A stretch of DNA of 64,000 nt from Pleurotus ostreatus/Saccharomyces cerevisiae fusant (GCA_024196135.1 JAMQCK010000028.1:62001-126000); one strand, 5' to 3'. Shown: positions 46,133 to 57,940, counted from the stretch's first letter. The notes: a model not told the origin generated them from the sequence alone. Numbers and translations: made by a program.

Positions 46133-46333
46133 ATGCAATTCTTCACCAAGATCTTCGCCGCCGCTGCGCTTTTCGCTGTAGCCGCGTCTGCTATGCCGGC
46201 TAGCGACCTCGAGATTGAGACCCGTGCGGATGTGAGTGTGCGATTTTGCTCTTCCGGTCTCGTTAGTCTGATGCTGGGACAGGGCTCGATCATCTGCCGC
46301 CGCGATGGGCAGCTTACTTGCTGCGCGTGCTGA
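46133..46333 (+). CDS. Small secreted cysteine-rich peptide 1
   Basis: 49 aa in two exons (46133-46231, 46283-46333; intron gtgagt...gacag, 51 nt, in frame). Residues 1 to about 22 form a classic signal peptide (FAAAALFAVAASAMPA). A short acidic propeptide-like stretch follows (SDLEIETRAD), then GSIICRRDGQLTCCAC ending in four Cys. The intron lies exactly before the Cys-rich segment, as in its paralog at 46961. I do not recognise the family. Possible roles include a small effector, an antimicrobial or signalling peptide, or a metal-binding peptide. Below usual gene-finder length limits, so it is likely unannotated in related genomes. Confidence 0.75.
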   Translation: MQFFTKIFAAAALFAVAASAMPASDLEIETRADVSVRFCSSGLVSLMLGQGSIICRRDGQLTCCAC

Positions 46334-46960
46334 GATGTATTGTGAGTGTGAGTTTTTGACTGCTTGTCGTGTTGAATCATCGACTGACATTGGCTCCAGA
46401 GACTTCCGCCTGGACTGGGCGCGCGAGCGTGGGGCGCCGGAAGAAGTTCCATAACTTTGTAGACGATCGCCTGAATATACAAGACTGCTAGGAAGCCAGA
46501 CCAGATCCGCGAAGCCGTATAATGGTGAAGTCCTGAGGCCACAAGATGCTGTTTCCGTGGCTTTCTCGCAACGCTACCATCGTTCGACTGCTACAAGGCT
46601 GAGCGTATGGAGCACCCAGGCGCTTCGTCAAACGATGTCTATGGGTTGAGCTGCCTATCCTCCGAGCTTATCGCTGAATTCATCGGGTAGGACCGCCCGC
46701 TATGCCTGTCTCCGCTATGCGCGGCGGCCCAAGATCCTCAACAAGTCAATCGCTCTGCGATCCCACCTTACCGCCTCCCGCAAGCTGCCGCGCTCTGGTC
46801 TAGCGCGTCCCTTCTTTGCTTATCCATCACTGCCCACCTCAGCACGTCAGATACCTAGCCGTTTATTTACCCCAGGCGACGGCCGTATAAAGGGAAGACG
46901 GTCCTCAGCAAGCGTAATTCTCACCGCACCCAACGACTTTCAAGCTCAGCATCATCCAAC
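46334..46960. other. Spacer and promoter between the two secreted peptide genes
   Basis: 627 bp. No further gene seen; contains the second TATA box. Confidence 0.4.
46886..46891 (+). promoter_or_regulatory. TATA box of secreted peptide gene 2
   Basis: TATAAA, 70 bp before the start codon, nearly the same spacing as for gene 1. Confidence 0.6.
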
Positions 46961-47182
46961 ATGCAGTTCGTCATCAAATTCTTCGCTGTGCTTGCGCTTG
47001 CGCTCCTCGCCGTCGCCGCAACCGCTTTGCCCATTGCAAGCGACCTCGAGGTCGAGACTCATCCGGATGTGAGTGGTTGACCATGTCCTGTGCACATCTT
47101 TCGAGCCTGACGCTGTGAGTAGGGCACGCTTATTTGCCGCCGCGGTGACGAGTTTGTTTGCTGCACTTGCGTCGGAGCATGA
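46961..47182 (+). CDS. Small secreted cysteine-rich peptide 2 (paralog of 46133-46333)
   Basis: 55 aa in exons 46961-47068 and 47123-47182. Same plan as peptide 1: signal peptide (FFAVLALALLAVAATALP), spacer ASDLEVETHPD, an intron after the same Asp codon, then GTLICRRGDEFVCCTC with a short VGA tail. Conserved between the two: MQF-K-FA near the start, ASDLE-ET, G(S/T)(I/L)ICRR, and the spaced C...CC-x-C. The changed residues lie between fixed Cys, which is what is expected of a working peptide rather than a random frame. Tandem duplication is the simplest origin. Confidence 0.78.
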
Positions 47183-47701
47183 GAAATGCAATTCTGACAT
47201 TCCCTTCATATCTGAGGGTGGTTGAGGCTAGCAACGCTATCAAAGGATTGTCGCATTGGATACGAGACGATGGCCGCTAGGTCCCTGTAATACTATACAA
47301 CTTCAGAAAGCATACTCGGAACCGCGACACGTGCATGTCATGAGCAAACCACGAGCCAAAATATATGAATAAGGGCGGCTCAGGCAGGCTAGCGCTTGCC
47401 TGAGACAGCCTTCGGAACAGACCTACACGCGACACATTTGCGGATGCCACATCGACCGTCGGCCACGAACTCGCTCGAATGGGACCCCAAGCCACGCTAG
47501 CATGCGCTATTTACCGTTGCGCGAGTTTCTGGAGGCGCTGAAGCATGTGGGCGCCGCCGCCGTAGTCGGACTAGGCACCTCGTTAAATCCCGCAAACAAG
47601 GGTAAATTGCTCACCTGGAACCGTATATAAGGCGAGTGGGCTATCGGTTGACCCCAAACTCGAAGTTCAAAGCAACTCCCAGATCAACCAACTCGCTCAA
47701 C
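47183..47701. other. Spacer before the metallothionein gene
   Basis: 519 bp with the metallothionein promoter; no other gene seen. Confidence 0.45.
47624..47630 (+). promoter_or_regulatory. TATA box of the metallothionein gene
   Basis: TATATAA, about 72 bp before the start codon, inside a G/C-rich context typical of strong inducible promoters. Confidence 0.6.
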
Positions 47702-47914
47702 ATGTACGCCTCTGTGAGTACCTTCGGATGAGTTCGGGGGGGCACATACTGACGCATTCTCTAGACCATCCAGGTCCCCGTCGATGCCCACTGCAACCAG
47801 GGCGACTGCAAGTGCAGGTTCGTACTTCGTTACCGTAAGATTAAGGCGGGGTATTGACGTCAAGCGTGTAGCTGCTCCTGCGCCTCCGGCTCCTGCAAGT
47901 GCTGCAGCAAGTAG
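47702..47914 (+). CDS. Metallothionein (35 aa)
   Basis: Cytosolic metal-binding peptide that sequesters Cu/Cd/Zn through cysteine thiolates. Three exons: 47702-47713, 47765-47817, 47872-47914. The first encodes only MYAS; the second gives TIQVPVDAHCNQGDCKC; the third gives SCSCASGSCKCCSK. Eight Cys of 35 residues lie in C-x-C and CC clusters and aromatic residues are absent after Tyr2, as in short fungal metallothioneins. Far below normal ORF-length cut-offs, so easily missed. The peptide is clear; which metal it prefers cannot be told from sequence. Confidence 0.88.
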
Positions 47915-48527
47915 ATCAGCCAAGGCTTCACTCGGGGCCTCCCCTGAGCACATCCCCTGTGTCTCTTGTGCTGTGCTCTCCTCTTTAAAGATGGATGAAT
48001 GATATCATTCCCGATACTAGTCATGTTGGTGGCACTCCTGGACCGTCCTTGCAATAAAGCGCGAACTCGCAGTCCATATTGGTGTATCGTGCGATGCGCA
48101 TCTTCTCCCTCTCTTCTCCTTCGGTCTCCTCCATTCAGTGCAAGTCAGTCGCTTGCGCGTCTAGACTCAGACTACACAGTCTTGCTGAGTATTCTACTGT
48201 TGTACTTAGTGGTGCCTGAGTTCAGTAGTAGGTGCAGAGGCGTGTGAAACAAGTCGGCAGTGGCCGCCAGGCGCGCTTGAGCCATGCGCGAGCGCGCTCG
48301 ACGTCGACTTGGCCAGTACTTGGGGATCAAAGCTGGCCTATATCTGCACCAATTTCTCGCAGTCCTGATCCAGCTTCTCTCTGCATCTTCATTCCAAGAC
48401 GCCTACCGAGGCTTACGAGCAACAGACCCGGCTTGAGCACCGACCTTACCGGCAACCCGGTCAAGTACGCATCCTTGAGTTGGCGTGAAGCACTTGCCAT
48501 TGCATTCTTCTGTCACTTGTCTCCGAT
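47915..48527. other. Spacer between metallothionein and VPS11
   Basis: 613 bp; nothing supported beyond presumed UTRs and the VPS11 promoter. Confidence 0.4.
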
Positions 48528-51500
48528 ATGGCCACTCCATCCTCAGCTGCCCCTGCGCCCTGGCGACAGTTCCCCTTCTTCGAGCCGGTGCCGATCAAGG
48601 ACGTGAACGACCTGGACAGTCCACCTGCAGTCTTCAAGGTGCGCGGCTTCACACTATCCGTCCTGCAGGTTCTAACGATACGCAGACCCCCCATGAACTG
48701 TCTACAATAGTCTCCTCTACTGCCGGACTGCTCGTCGCAGACATCCATGGCAGCGTTCACGCCCTCAACCAAGACTTCGAGTCGTACATGAGCTGGGTCG
48801 CGCACACTAGCGGACGTGTTACCCATATGGTTGAGCGGAAGGGCGTGCTGGTCACTCTTGGGGTGCGTCATGCGTTCCTCCACCTGTACTCTTACTGATT
48901 CACGCGCCGCGCAGGAAGAAGATTCCGTACGCCATCCCCTCCTCAAGATATGGGACCTGCAGAACACGGACAAGCGCACGGGCGCCCCCATCCTCCTTCG
49001 CTCCACCAAAGTGAACGTCGGCAACCGCATGCACCCCGTCAGTCGCGTCCCCCCACCCCATACCCGCGCTCATTCAAGCTTATTGCTAGATATCCACAGT
49101 TGCCCTGACCGCCTCGCTATCCCACCTCGCAATCGGTCTCGGCGATGGCACTGTCCTCCTCTACCGCCACCTCGATCAGTCCCTCGCATCATCCGCGTCC
49201 CTTACCTCCGTACCGAAGCCGAAGACGGTCCATGAATCCCCCGCCGAACCGGTCACTGGGCTGGGCTTCGCAGAACCGACGGACGAACACCCACAGACGC
49301 ATCTTTTCGTCGCGACAACCAACCGCGTACTCGCATACCAAGTATCTGGACGCGGAAGTGGCGGTCCCGCGACGGTGGTGAACGAGATCGGGTGCGGGCT
49401 TGGGTGTACGACCATGGATCGAGCGGCGCGCGACCTCGTCATCGCGAGGGACGAGGCTATCTACGTCTGCGGGACCGAGGGAAGGGGCAGCTCTTACGCG
49501 CTTGAAGGGCGGAAGTTGTCCCTCGGAGCCCATGGCGGGTACCTCGTCATCGTATCACCTCCATTCTCGCCCTCCGCCTCTGCTCCCTCAGCGACCGTAC
49601 GCAACTTCTACGCGCGAAATGCCGCTGCGGGAGAGTCGGATGTGACCAAGGTCACCCTGTTCGACGCCGAGAACAAGGTGGTTGGCTTCTCGCAGGCCTT
49701 CCCTCAGGGTGTTCGGGAAGTGTTCTCGGCATGGGGCAGTGTGTATGTGCTCGGTAATGACGGCTCGGTGAGTGTCGAGCCTGAACTGCCGCACCGCACA
49801 CCCTGACCCCTCTGTAGGTCACACATCTTGAGGAGAAGTCGACGTCCGAGAAGCTCGACATGTTGTATCGTCGCGGCTACTACCCTTTGGCGTTGGGCAT
49901 CGCGAAGACACAACAACTTGACGACGCCAGCATCGCAGACATCCACCTGAAGACGGCCGACGCGTTGTACAACAAGAAGAACTACGATGACGCCCTGACG
50001 CACTACGTGCAGACCATCGGCCACGTACAGCCCAGCTATGTCATCCGCAAGGTTCGCATTGCCTTCCTCTGCCCTCGAAGCCTCGCTAACCCTACACAAG
50101 CTTCTCGATGCTCAGCGCATTCACAACCTCGTGACCTACCTGCAAGAGCTGCACTCTCATGGCCTCGCCAACGCCGACCACACGACCCTACTGCTGAACA
50201 CCTACACCAAGCTCAAAGACGTCGCGCGCCTGGATAGCTTCATCAAGACCGAGTCGCGCCGGAATGCGGAAGATTCGGACGAGCTGCCGTTCGATCTGGA
50301 GACCGCGATCCGCGTCTGCCGGCAGGCGGGGTACTTCGAGCACGCGTCGTACTTGGCGAAGAAGTACGACCGGCATGAGGACTACTTGAGGATACAGGTG
50401 GAGGATGCGGCGAACTATAAGGAGGCATTGCAGTACTTGAGGAAGTTGGGTGCGGATGCGGTCAGTGGATGCTTCCGTCTTTGCGTATTTGTCTTCGTTG
50501 GCTGACGGACTGCGATAGGCGGAGAGCAACCTCGCGCGATATGGCCGTGCTCTACTGGCGAACTTGCCGGACGAGACGACCAAGCTGTTGATTGACTTGT
50601 GCACCGGCATCGACACGCGGCTGGACGATGCTGAGGAGAACTCACCATCGTCGATCAAGGCACCCGCCCCGTCATACCTTTCCTATCTCGCCCTCAAGCG
50701 CGACAGTGTGCTCCCGCCATCCCCGGAGTCGACCGTAGCACCGACACCTTCCGTCAAGACCGCGCGGCCAGGCGATTCCTTCTCCAGACAAGGCTCATAC
50801 CATGGCCGCTCACAGTCGCAGGCATCGACGCGCACGTCAACGCCACCACCCGCACCGCCAAAGCCTTCACTACCTCCTAGCGTCAAGCGCATCTCGCCGC
50901 GGCTCTATTTCGCCCACTTCGTCGACCACATGGAGCAGTTTGTCGTGTTCTTGGAGACGGTGGCGTTGCGAAGATGGGGGCAGACGGTCGATCCGGACCA
51001 GCAGCCACCGTCGTTGTCGCCCGAGCCGCCTGCGGACGAGCAGGCAGACCATCGTGATCAGGTCGCGGTGTGGAACACGCTGCTTGAGCTTTATCTTACG
51101 CTGTCTGGCACGGGCGTGGGTGAGACGAACGCGAGTACGAACTCGTCAGAAAGGCAACAAGCTCTCCGCGATAAGGCATTGCACCTGCTCAAGAGCGAGA
51201 CTATTCCATACGACTCCACTCATGCTCTCATTCTCTGCTCGAGCAGGGGATATACGGAGGGTCTGGTCCTCCTGTGGGAGCGCGCGGGCATGTACGAGGA
51301 CGTGCTGCGGTTCTGGATGGACCGCGACGCGATGGATGCGCCTGGCGCGTCTGCTGAAGTCGTGCGCTGCTTGCAGCAGTACGGCCCGGCGCACCCACAC
51401 CTATACCCGCTCGTATTGCGCTTCCTGACGAGCGCGCCGGCTCTGCTGAGTCGGCACGAGACAGATGTGCGGGACATCATCGAGCGTATCGACGCGGAGG

Positions 51501-52118
51501 GGGTATTGCCGCCGCTCGGCGTGGTGCAGATCTTGAGTAGGAATGGGGTGGCCAGCGTAGGGTTGGTGAAGGAGTGGCTGATGGGGAAGATCAGGGATGC
51601 GAGGGGCGAAATCGAGACGGTGAGTGGCCTTCTGGATGCTTTGATGCACGCTTGCTCAATGGTGTGCAGGACAAGGAATGGATCAACTCATACCGGCTCG
51701 AGACGGCGACGAAGCTTCGTCAAGTCGATGATCTTTCGGATCCGGAGCATCCTCAGATATTCCATGTTACGACACGACGCTGCACTCAGTGCAGCGGGCA
51801 ACTCGACTTGCCTAGCGTTCACTTCATGTGCAACCACAGCTATCATCAAAGGTGTGCCAGGTCATCGCGACCTTGAACTCCATGCTGATCCGCCGCACCT
51901 TAACCTTCAGATGCCTTCCCGAGAACGAGACTGAATGTCCGGCATGCGCGCGGGAACACGGCGTCATCCGGGAGATTCGAAGGAACAACGAGCGGCTAGC
52001 TGACCAGCACGATGTATTCCTATCGGAGGTCGTTGAGGGAGGGTTTGAGGCGATCGCTTCGGGATTCAGTAGGGGTGTATTGAATATGCCCCGCGTCAAC
52101 GAGGCCGTGGCTAGTTGA
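48528..52118 (+). CDS. VPS11: Vps11/Pep5, core subunit of HOPS and CORVET tethering complexes
   Basis: Class C Vps protein for endosome-vacuole tethering; its RING-H2 end binds Vps18. Exons: 48528-48638, 48686-48862, 48915-49037, 49090-49767, 49818-50051, 50101-50460, 50519-51619, 51670-51851, 51911-52118 (1057 aa; yeast 1029). N-terminal beta-propeller: WRQFPFFEPVPIKD, GLLVADIHGSVHALNQDFES, LLKIWDLQNTDKRTGAP, LAIGLGDGTVLLYR. The alpha-solenoid starts at LDMLYRRGYYPLALGIAK, the phrase most typical of Vps11. It continues with YNKKNYDDALTHYVQTIGH, AGYFEHASYLAKKY and SLPPSVKRISPRLYFAHFVD. The C-terminal RING-H2 has CTQCSGQLDLPSVHFMCNHSYHQRC ... CPAC. A Ser/Pro-rich insert (about 640-700) breaks the solenoid. 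Intact. Confidence 0.95.
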
Positions 52119-52582
52119 TGATGTGGCGGGTTATACTTGGGCTTCTATTGTATGTGATAAGTCCCGCTCCTTCGCACCATCGGTTAACCTAACCTTATCC
52201 CTTCCTTAGATACCACCCCAGCTCGAGTAGGTTACAGTGCTGCTAATGCAAAGGATCTGCCTGCAATGTTGTAAGCCCTACTCACCGCCCACCGAGGTGG
52301 CTCTCGCTTCGCGGGAGTGCAATTGTTACCAGAAAGGCCAGGAATGATGGAGATCAGCTTTCCATGTGCACTTTCCCCACGACGCGATATGTCATGCCGT
52401 CATCACCTACCCACTTTATTCTATAAACGCGTGCGACTACCGACCCTTGTGGTCGTTATCACTCGGCGATATGTTACCGCAGGCGCTTCTTTTCCTGCCC
52501 TCGTCCGCACGAGAGGGCGTGTTGAGGTCTCAAGGCGGCTGTTCACGACCTTCATCTTTCTTTCATCCTAGTACTGAGCAGG
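52119..52582. other. Spacer between VPS11 and the GH5 gene
   Basis: 464 bp, tandem orientation; no gene seen. Confidence 0.45.
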
Positions 52583-55047
52583 ATGTCCGCCGTCCCGACC
52601 CCCAGAACCTCCGTCTCGTCGAAGACTCTGGAGAAGTTGCTGGGCGGCGGCAGTGCTGGCAATTCGGAGACCCAGGTGGACGCAGCTCCCGCGACTGCGC
52701 GTCCTCGCCGCAAGAGAACGCTTATCATCGCAGGCGCCGTCGCTGCCACGGTCGTCGTCCTCGTCCTAGTTATCGTCTTGCCAGTGTACTTCACCGTCGT
52801 CAAGAAGGATAGCAAGGGCTCAGGCTCGGGCGCAAGCAATCCTTACTCCCCAGATGGCTCCACCGTGCGTAACACGTGTACTTCGGCTTTTCCACCGTGC
52901 GTCCTGACGAGGCTTTGGTAGACTGGAGGGGACGGTTCCATGGTTGTCATGGAAGACGGGACCAAATTCCGCTACAATAATACATTCGGCGGGTTTTGTG
53001 GGTGCCCATAGGCGTGCCTTATCCTTATAACTGACGCGCCACATCAGGGGTCTACGATCCCGAGGACCCTTTCAACGACAACGCTCAGCCCAACTCCTAC
53101 ACCCCGCCTCTCAACGAGACGTGGGACTTTGGCAAGGACAAGATATACGGCGTCAACTTGGGCGGCCTCTTCGTTATTGAGCCATTCATTACACCGTCTT
53201 TCTTCCAGCAATACCCCGACGCAAAAGATGAATGGGATTTGAGCCTGGCTATGTCGAACGACACGGCCAACGGTGGACTGGATCAGCTGGAGAAGCACTA
53301 CGATACGTTCATTGTGAGAGGCTTTTTGTGAGTCATCGAAAATGATTGCTGAAGTGGCGCAGACAGAGCAGGATATCGCAGAGATAGCGGGCGCTGGGCT
53401 CAATTGGCTTCGCATCCCTATCGCGTTTTGGGCGATTGAGACCTGGGAGGGCGAGCCTTTCTTGGCAAAGACGTCTTGGACGTGCGTGTGAAAGACTGAC
53501 TATCCAATTCGTCTGATTGACGGTTGACCTAGGTATCTCTTGCGCGTGCTCAAGTGGGCACGTAAGTACGGTCTTCGTGTCTGCTTAGACCTGCACGCCG
53601 TCCCAGGCTCGCAGAACGGTGAGTGGACCTCTTCATCTTCGAAATATGATAGCTTATGGATATGCAGGCTATAACCACTCCGGAAGGTACTGTCTTTCTT
53701 TCCGAGCAATGGCACCTACTAACCCTTACCAAGGCTCTCCCCCGTAAACCTCCTCAACGGCAACATGGGTCTCGCAAATGCTCAGCGCACGCTCTATTAC
53801 ATCCGCGTCCTCACGGAGTTCATCTCCCAGCCCGAGTACCGCAACCTCGTGCCTATATTCGGGATCGTCAACGAAGCGCTCGTCGGCGAGATAGGTATGG
53901 ACGCCATTACGAGCTTCTACCTGGAGGCGCACAACATGATCCGCGAGATTACTGGGTATGGCGAGGGGAATGGACCAGTATGTATATTGGATTTTGGCTC
54001 GCTGCCTCGGTAGGCTGAGCACTGTGACAGTATATCGCCATCCATGACGGCTTCCAGCCAATCACTGTCTGGGAGAACTTCCTGGCTGGGTCGGACCGCA
54101 TAATTCTGGACCAACATCCCTACTTCTCCTTCGGCGCTGTCGACGAGAGTCCGATTGACGTCAATGGTGAAGACGGGTCACCCGGCGGCAAGTGGCCAAA
54201 GCAAGCGTGCGATGCATGGGCTTCTGGCACAAATACGAGGCAGGGCAATCTACCGTCGAAATTGTGCTATTCTGACGCAGAGCAGCCAGAAGAACTTCGG
54301 CGTCACCATTTCTGGCGAAATGGCCGCGTCGCCTAATGACTGCGGCCTTTTCCTCCGTGGCGCGGGCTCGAACTCGACGAACTCACAGTGCCCGTATTAT
54401 GACGACTGGAAGAGCTACAACGACACGATGAAGGAGGGGATACAGAACTTTGCTCTCGCCAGCTTTGACGCGTTGCAGAACTGGTTCTTCTGGACCTGGA
54501 AGGTGCGTGCATACTACAGCAGTCCCCGCACAATATGAATGAAGCACCTTGACTGATTGACATCTCACAGATCGGCCCCTCCGCCGAGTCTGGGGAGGTT
54601 GAGACGCCTCTTTGGTCCTACCAACTCGGCTATCGCAATGGCTGGCTGCCCTCCGACCCACGATCCTATGTAGGGAAATGTGCCGCGCTCGGAAGTGCCC
54701 AACAACCATTTGACGGCTCCTACTCTGCATGGCAAACCGGCGGCGAGACCTCCACCATCGTCGCGTCCTCCACATCGCGATACACGTGGCCACCAGCGAG
54801 CATCTCTGGGGCAAACGTGGATGTCAGCTTGCTACCGACATACACTGCGACCGGGAGCGTGGTCACCCTGCCGCCTGCCACGTTCACGGACGCGCCGAGC
54901 TCGGTGACGTCGTCGGTCGATGGCTGGTATAATGACCAGGACACGGCTGCGGGCATTACAACGGTGTCTGGTTGCCCGTATCCGGACGAGTATAATGGGA
55001 TTTTCTCCACCACCCCTACAGCGCCATGCACGGGACCGACTGCTTGA
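52583..55047 (+). CDS. Membrane-anchored exo-beta-1,3-glucanase, GH5 family (subfamily 9 type)
   Basis: Glucan 1,3-beta-glucosidase acting on cell-wall beta-glucan. Exons: 52583-52864, 52922-52997, 53048-53313, 53363-53481, 53533-53618, 53668-53686, 53734-53977, 54031-54239, 54283-54502, 54571-55047 (665 aa). It is a type II membrane protein: basic PRRKR, then one helix at about 46-72 (LIIAGAVAATVVVLVLVIVL), then a Ser/Gly linker and the catalytic domain outside. Motifs: YGVNLGGLFVIEPFITPS, GLNWLRIPIAFWAIE, LDLHAVPGSQNGYNHSG, IFGIVNEAL (acid/base Glu), FQPITVWENF, DQHPYFSF, FGVTISGEMAAS (nucleophile Glu), NWFFWTWKIG. Intron 8 seems to use a GC donor (ACGAG|gcaggg). A Ser/Thr-rich C-terminal tail of about 100 residues is probably O-glycosylated. 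Confidence 0.9.
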
Positions 55048-55405
55048 TGACTGTATCTGGCTCTACACACATAGGCTCTGGTCCCCCGCTTGTGTAATTG
55101 ACGTTTTAGAAGAGACCTTGTACGCGCTGTTAACAGTGCTATGGAACATATTGTACCGATTCCGGATGCACATTTTTGTCACTGGCTGATGTATATACCA
55201 CTCGTTATATCTGGAATACCTGGAACATATTTCCCGAGGCTAGAGGCTCTGATGGACGCTATACTCACAAAGCTGTGAGTATATGTGCAATGTCATGGGG
55301 ATTTAAGCATGAACCGCGGGAACTTGGAATCACCTGACTTACCCGGAGCCGAGACTGTGATTGGACGGCCCGAACACGACCTGCCTTTGTCTACCACCTA
55401 GCAAC
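55048..55405. other. Spacer between the GH5 gene and F-box copy E
   Basis: 358 bp; no gene seen. Confidence 0.45.
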
Positions 55406-57940
55406 ATGCGAAACTCCTCCAGGATCGCCCCCACCCCGGGGAATCCTGTATCGCTTGCCGCTCGTGATGCGATAATCAGCAAGTCGGGCGCGTCGGATGA
55501 CCCCGACCTTGCGCCACCTCCGAGCAAGAGGCGGAAGCAAGCTGGGACTAGTCCAGCCAAATCGAAACATCGACACAAGAACGAAGGGAAGCTCGCCTCT
55601 CTACCTGATCTCCCTCTTGATATACTGTATGAGGTATGTATCAAGCTGTCTGTTCTTTTGCCAGCACTTCGTCAATCTGATGTGTGGCGCGCGCCTCAGA
55701 TCCTTAGGCGCCTGGACCCTCGCGACCTCCTTCATCTCTCGCGTCTAAGCAAGCGGCTCCATACTGGAATTATGAGTCGTACCTTTGCCTATGTGTGGAG
55801 AGCCAGCATCGCCGGTGTGAAGGGCCCAAGCCCCCCTCCCAAGCCCGATGACATGAATGAGCCACAATATGTCGATCTACTTTGGGGGAAAGGATGTCAT
55901 GTGCGTCAATCTTATATGTTTGAGTACACCTGAGCGCTGATCTCCCATACAGTATTGTGGCTCTATGACCCGCATCACGACTTCCTGGTACGCGCGTCGG
56001 CGATACTGCAAGGAATGCTTGCCAATGCAGTGCGTCACTACCCTGCTCGTCGAATATGCCCGCTCAATGAACGATCATACAGATTCAAGCATTACGAAGA
56101 TCTTTCGGGCACCATCATCAGTCTCGTCGACAACGGATATGCTCTGAGCGAGTTCATCCCGTATATCTATGCCGATGCTTCCGGTAGGTTTCATATGCCT
56201 TCCATGATCTACTGTACCCGTACTGAACTGCGATAGACAGGCATCGGAGATTCCCTGTAGACCTTTTGCGGCGCTACTCGAAGGAGTTTCGAGAGCGAAA
56301 AATATCAATCCAGGACACGGATGCCGTGGACGAGTGGGTGCGCGAGAAGACCTTGCATTGCGAGGAACTGGAAAGGGTGATGTCCATGATGTGTACGCGC
56401 AAGCTCTTAAAACTCAACCTCATCTAGCACTCGATAGAGTTTGCGAAGTGGGAACAAGAGTGCCAAGATGAGAGGAAGGCAGAGCTCGAGCGAAAACGTG
56501 ACGTGAGGGAGCAGGCGTAGGTCTTCACTGTTCTCGGCTTCGCGCAGGTCATTGACGGCATGCATCAGCATCGTCAAGCGCTTGACTGACATGGGGTGGG
56601 GCGACGAAATAGCGCAGCTTCCAGACGGTATGCTCGGCGCGCAGAAGTCAGTCAGAACGGTTCAGCCCTTGACCGAGAAAGGTGCGGGCAATTTCAGCCT
56701 CGTCGCGCTCTAATCTCACGACTTGCGAAACTGTAGCATGGCAAGCCCTATCAGGAAATCTCGTCCAGTTCTTGAAAGAGCAGCGCATTGAACGCTTTCG
56801 CCTCCTGGAAGAACGAGCGCTCGAGAGCCGGCACGAGCACCTCTTGGAAGTCTATCCTGAATTCCGACTGACGAAGCCATTCGGCGCCATCCTACCTGGG
56901 CCTTGCGACATAGCCAAGTCCGAGCCCTACCTAAACGCGGTCAAAGCCGTCCCTTCCGACCAAGACATGCCCCGCCAGGCCATTCTCGACATCCTCAAGT
57001 CCCTCCCGCAGTCCTACTTCGAGGACTGGCGCGCCCAGTGCGAGCAGGAGTTGGTCACCTTCATCCAGAAACGCATAGACGAACCGATCAGCCTGCCGAT
57101 GCCCGCTCGCACCGTCCGCGAAGTCATCGGCACACAGACCGTCACCCGCGACATCCTCTCCCTCGCGACCGTGAACTTCTGGTACGGCATGGACGGCCGC
57201 GGGATAACGTCCCCTTCCGTGCTCATGTGGCCGCGGTTCGGTCTCTACCACTATGATAGCTCGTGGTATCCCTGGAGCACGGAGAGGATCCGCTTCGCGA
57301 ACGTGGGGCAGCTTATGGCGCTGCGCATGGTCGAGTTGCTGGGCAAGGACCCGCATAAGACGACCGCGGTGGAGATGGACCGGCTGGATCCGTGGTACTA
57401 TATCAACAAGCCTGGGACCATCAAAAACGGCATGCATATCGTGTACTCGTGGCGCTGTGTGGTGAGCCGTACTCGGATGCATATTGTGGCGGCAGCTGAT
57501 GACATGAAAATCAGTTTCATAACTTCACAGACGGCGCGGACAAGTACCTCAAGCTCCTAGACGAGGACGATACTAAACTTGCGCGCGCGCAGCTCGCCGA
57601 CCGCGACTGCACTCAGCTGAGATTCAAGAACAAGGACTCGCTATGCGCGCACTGCGATGCGCGCTTCTCTGATTCTACAGAGCTGTGGGGTCATCTGTAC
57701 AGCGCGTGCGTCTCTCCTTCTCCATGACTGAGTGATAAGTTTACTGACGCCAGACGTAGCCATGATATCGACTATCCGAGATGGAGGGATTTCACTCCCG
57801 GCGCCGACGTACATTATACGCACTTCATGCACGCAAGGCTACCTGCGCCAAAGTCGTCGCTCCCAATCGCACCTAGGATCCCGCGACTTGCCGCTGGTGC
57901 TCGTATCAAGCTCTTGCAGGGAGATACGCCATGGATCTGA
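55406..57940 (+). CDS. F-box/CxxC/C2H2 family protein, copy E (full length)
   Basis: Fifth family member, 44 kb from the other four; 681 aa. Exons: 55406-55633, 55700-55900, 55953-56029, 56083-56183, 56237-56376, 56428-56516, 56569-56681, 56737-57461, 57515-57705, 57760-57940. MRNSSRI start, basic PPSKRRKQ, F-box (LPDLPLDILYE | ILRRLDPRDLLHLSRLSK), zinc pair GCHYC ... CKEC around the 77-nt exon 3, and HSIEFAKWEQECQDER in an 89-nt exon 6 as in A, C and D. The central block follows (IVKRLTDMGWGDEIA, WQALSGNLVQFLKEQ, LKSLPQSYFEDWRAQC, TTAVEMDRLDPWYY), then the C-terminal CAHC-x12-H-x4-H finger. It resembles copy B most around the end of the F-box (PPKPDDMNEPQ). Spacing and splice phases are all consistent. 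Confidence 0.83.

Noticed and set aside
46133..47914. CRISPR-like or toxin-antitoxin interpretation of the small-gene cluster
   Set aside because: No repeat-spacer pattern, and the introns and signal peptides are eukaryotic.
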